Shown here: piece by piece, positions 63,763-64,000 of the stretch
Layout of the letters: each line of letters opens with the position of its first letter
Position numbering within the stretch: the stretch's first letter is position 1
From: Oscillospiraceae bacterium
Lineage (GTDB): Bacteria > Bacillota > Clostridia > Oscillospirales > Ruminococcaceae
NCBI GenBank assembly: GCA_021202155.1
Contig: JAJQDP010000033.1
Span: 120,882 to 184,881, forward strand
DNA length: 64,000 nt
Direction of reading: 5' to 3'
Translations under genes and position numbers: made by a program
The notes under the pieces: generated by a model
Databases searched by the model: none
Seen by the model: the letters and a program-made list of their open reading frames with translations, nothing else
Told to the model about the DNA's origin: nothing

Positions 63763-64000
63763 TGACGCCACTTCAGCAGGTGCGCCTCCTCTGGAGGCGC
63801 ACCTCTCAGTCGCCTACGGCGACAGCTCTCCTTATAAAGGAGAGCCATTTTCGTTCTACGCGAGCTTTGAGTGATGCACAACACGGCTTTGCTACTTTGT
63901 GCTCTTGCAGTAGTTTTCGGAAGAATACTACTGGCTCCCCTTTTTAAGGCATCCGCGTACACTTAGCGATAAGGTATATACAAGTCGAAAAAAGTCTGGT
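63763..64000. repeat. second hairpin-rich repeat and gene-free right end
   Basis: TGCGCCTCC…GGAGGCGCA (63781-63801), GTCGCC…GGCGAC (63809-63823) and GCTCTCC…GGAGAGC (63825-63845) repeat the design of the element at 62670. The remaining 150 bases to the window end show no gene I can support. Confidence 0.75.

Noticed and set aside
63651..63962. Minus-strand frame of 103 codons at the right end
   Set aside because: It is antisense to the PfkB gene end and runs through the hairpin repeat; its composition follows the repeat, not a protein.

Overview
The window looks like a chromosomal segment of a spore-forming clostridial bacterium (Bacillota, Oscillospiraceae/Ruminococcaceae-like gut organism). 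The reasons are: a 16S-tRNA-Ala-tRNA-Ile-23S-5S-tRNA-Asn operon with a clostridial-type 16S; the run yicC-remA-gmk-rpoZ-priA-def-fmt-rsmB-rlmN-PP2C-prkC-rsgA in Firmicutes order; a 28-codon spoVM and an orphan spoVAC; heavy use of GTG/TTG starts decided by strong Shine-Dalgarno (SD) sites; sigma-A promoters with extended -10 boxes; and a secreted GH10 xylanase and sugar-ABC genes that suit a plant-fibre degrader. Taxonomy is inferred from gene content and was not computed.

Layout. 1-4069: a YfbR-like HD nucleotidase (cut by the window edge), a cation efflux transporter, a DUF3810 membrane protein and a GH10 xylanase lipoprotein. 4113-10084: the most unusual part, an array of four short exported proteins (A-D). 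Each has a signal peptide, a beta-rich domain, an acidic Thr/Ser linker and a near-invariant SPxTG-type sorting tail, and each sits behind the same promoter and a palindrome that overlaps its SD. Between them are three copies of a two-gene PIN-nuclease/small-partner module (toxin-antitoxin-like) with their own conserved promoter and CCTATA/TATAGG inverted repeat. 10161-26891: housekeeping genes asnS, degV, an HD protein, the yicC-to-rsgA run, spoVM, an M50 protease and rplS. 26940-32842: rRNA promoters and the rRNA operon.

32843-37663: an Rpn-type PD-(D/E)XK gene with deletion-derived remnants of itself 3.7 kb away, flanking a large secreted protein whose C-terminal domain matches exported proteins A and D; then a small lipoprotein. 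37795-52331: a carbohydrate ABC locus with two LolD/MacB-type ATPases (the second with a Lys-rich N-terminus and an AbrB-like C-terminus), a CBM-like/solute-binding fusion, two pairs of MalF/MalG-type permeases, an NHL-TPR protein, a Yip1-family protein and a DUF5696-like protein. 52332-57288: hairpin repeats, spoVAC, and a minus-strand island with a HipA-like kinase, a NADAR protein, a DUF4143 ATPase and a frameshifted membrane protein. 57400-60152: two structured non-coding stretches and secD-secF. 60224-64000: a TIM-barrel isomerase, a HigB/HigA-type pair plus a small antitoxin-like protein, a HAD phosphatase, a PfkB kinase and more hairpin repeats.

How the genes fit together: the fibre-facing genes (xylanase, exported array, sugar ABC locus) suggest surface carbohydrate capture. 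The prkC/PP2C pair, rsgA, spoVM, spoVAC and an M50 protease fit cell-wall signalling and sporulation. Several separate toxin-antitoxin-like units are scattered between operons. The least ordinary signals are the duplicated exported-protein/PIN cassette with its two families of leader palindromes, and the LolD-type ATPases placed with MalFG-type permeases.
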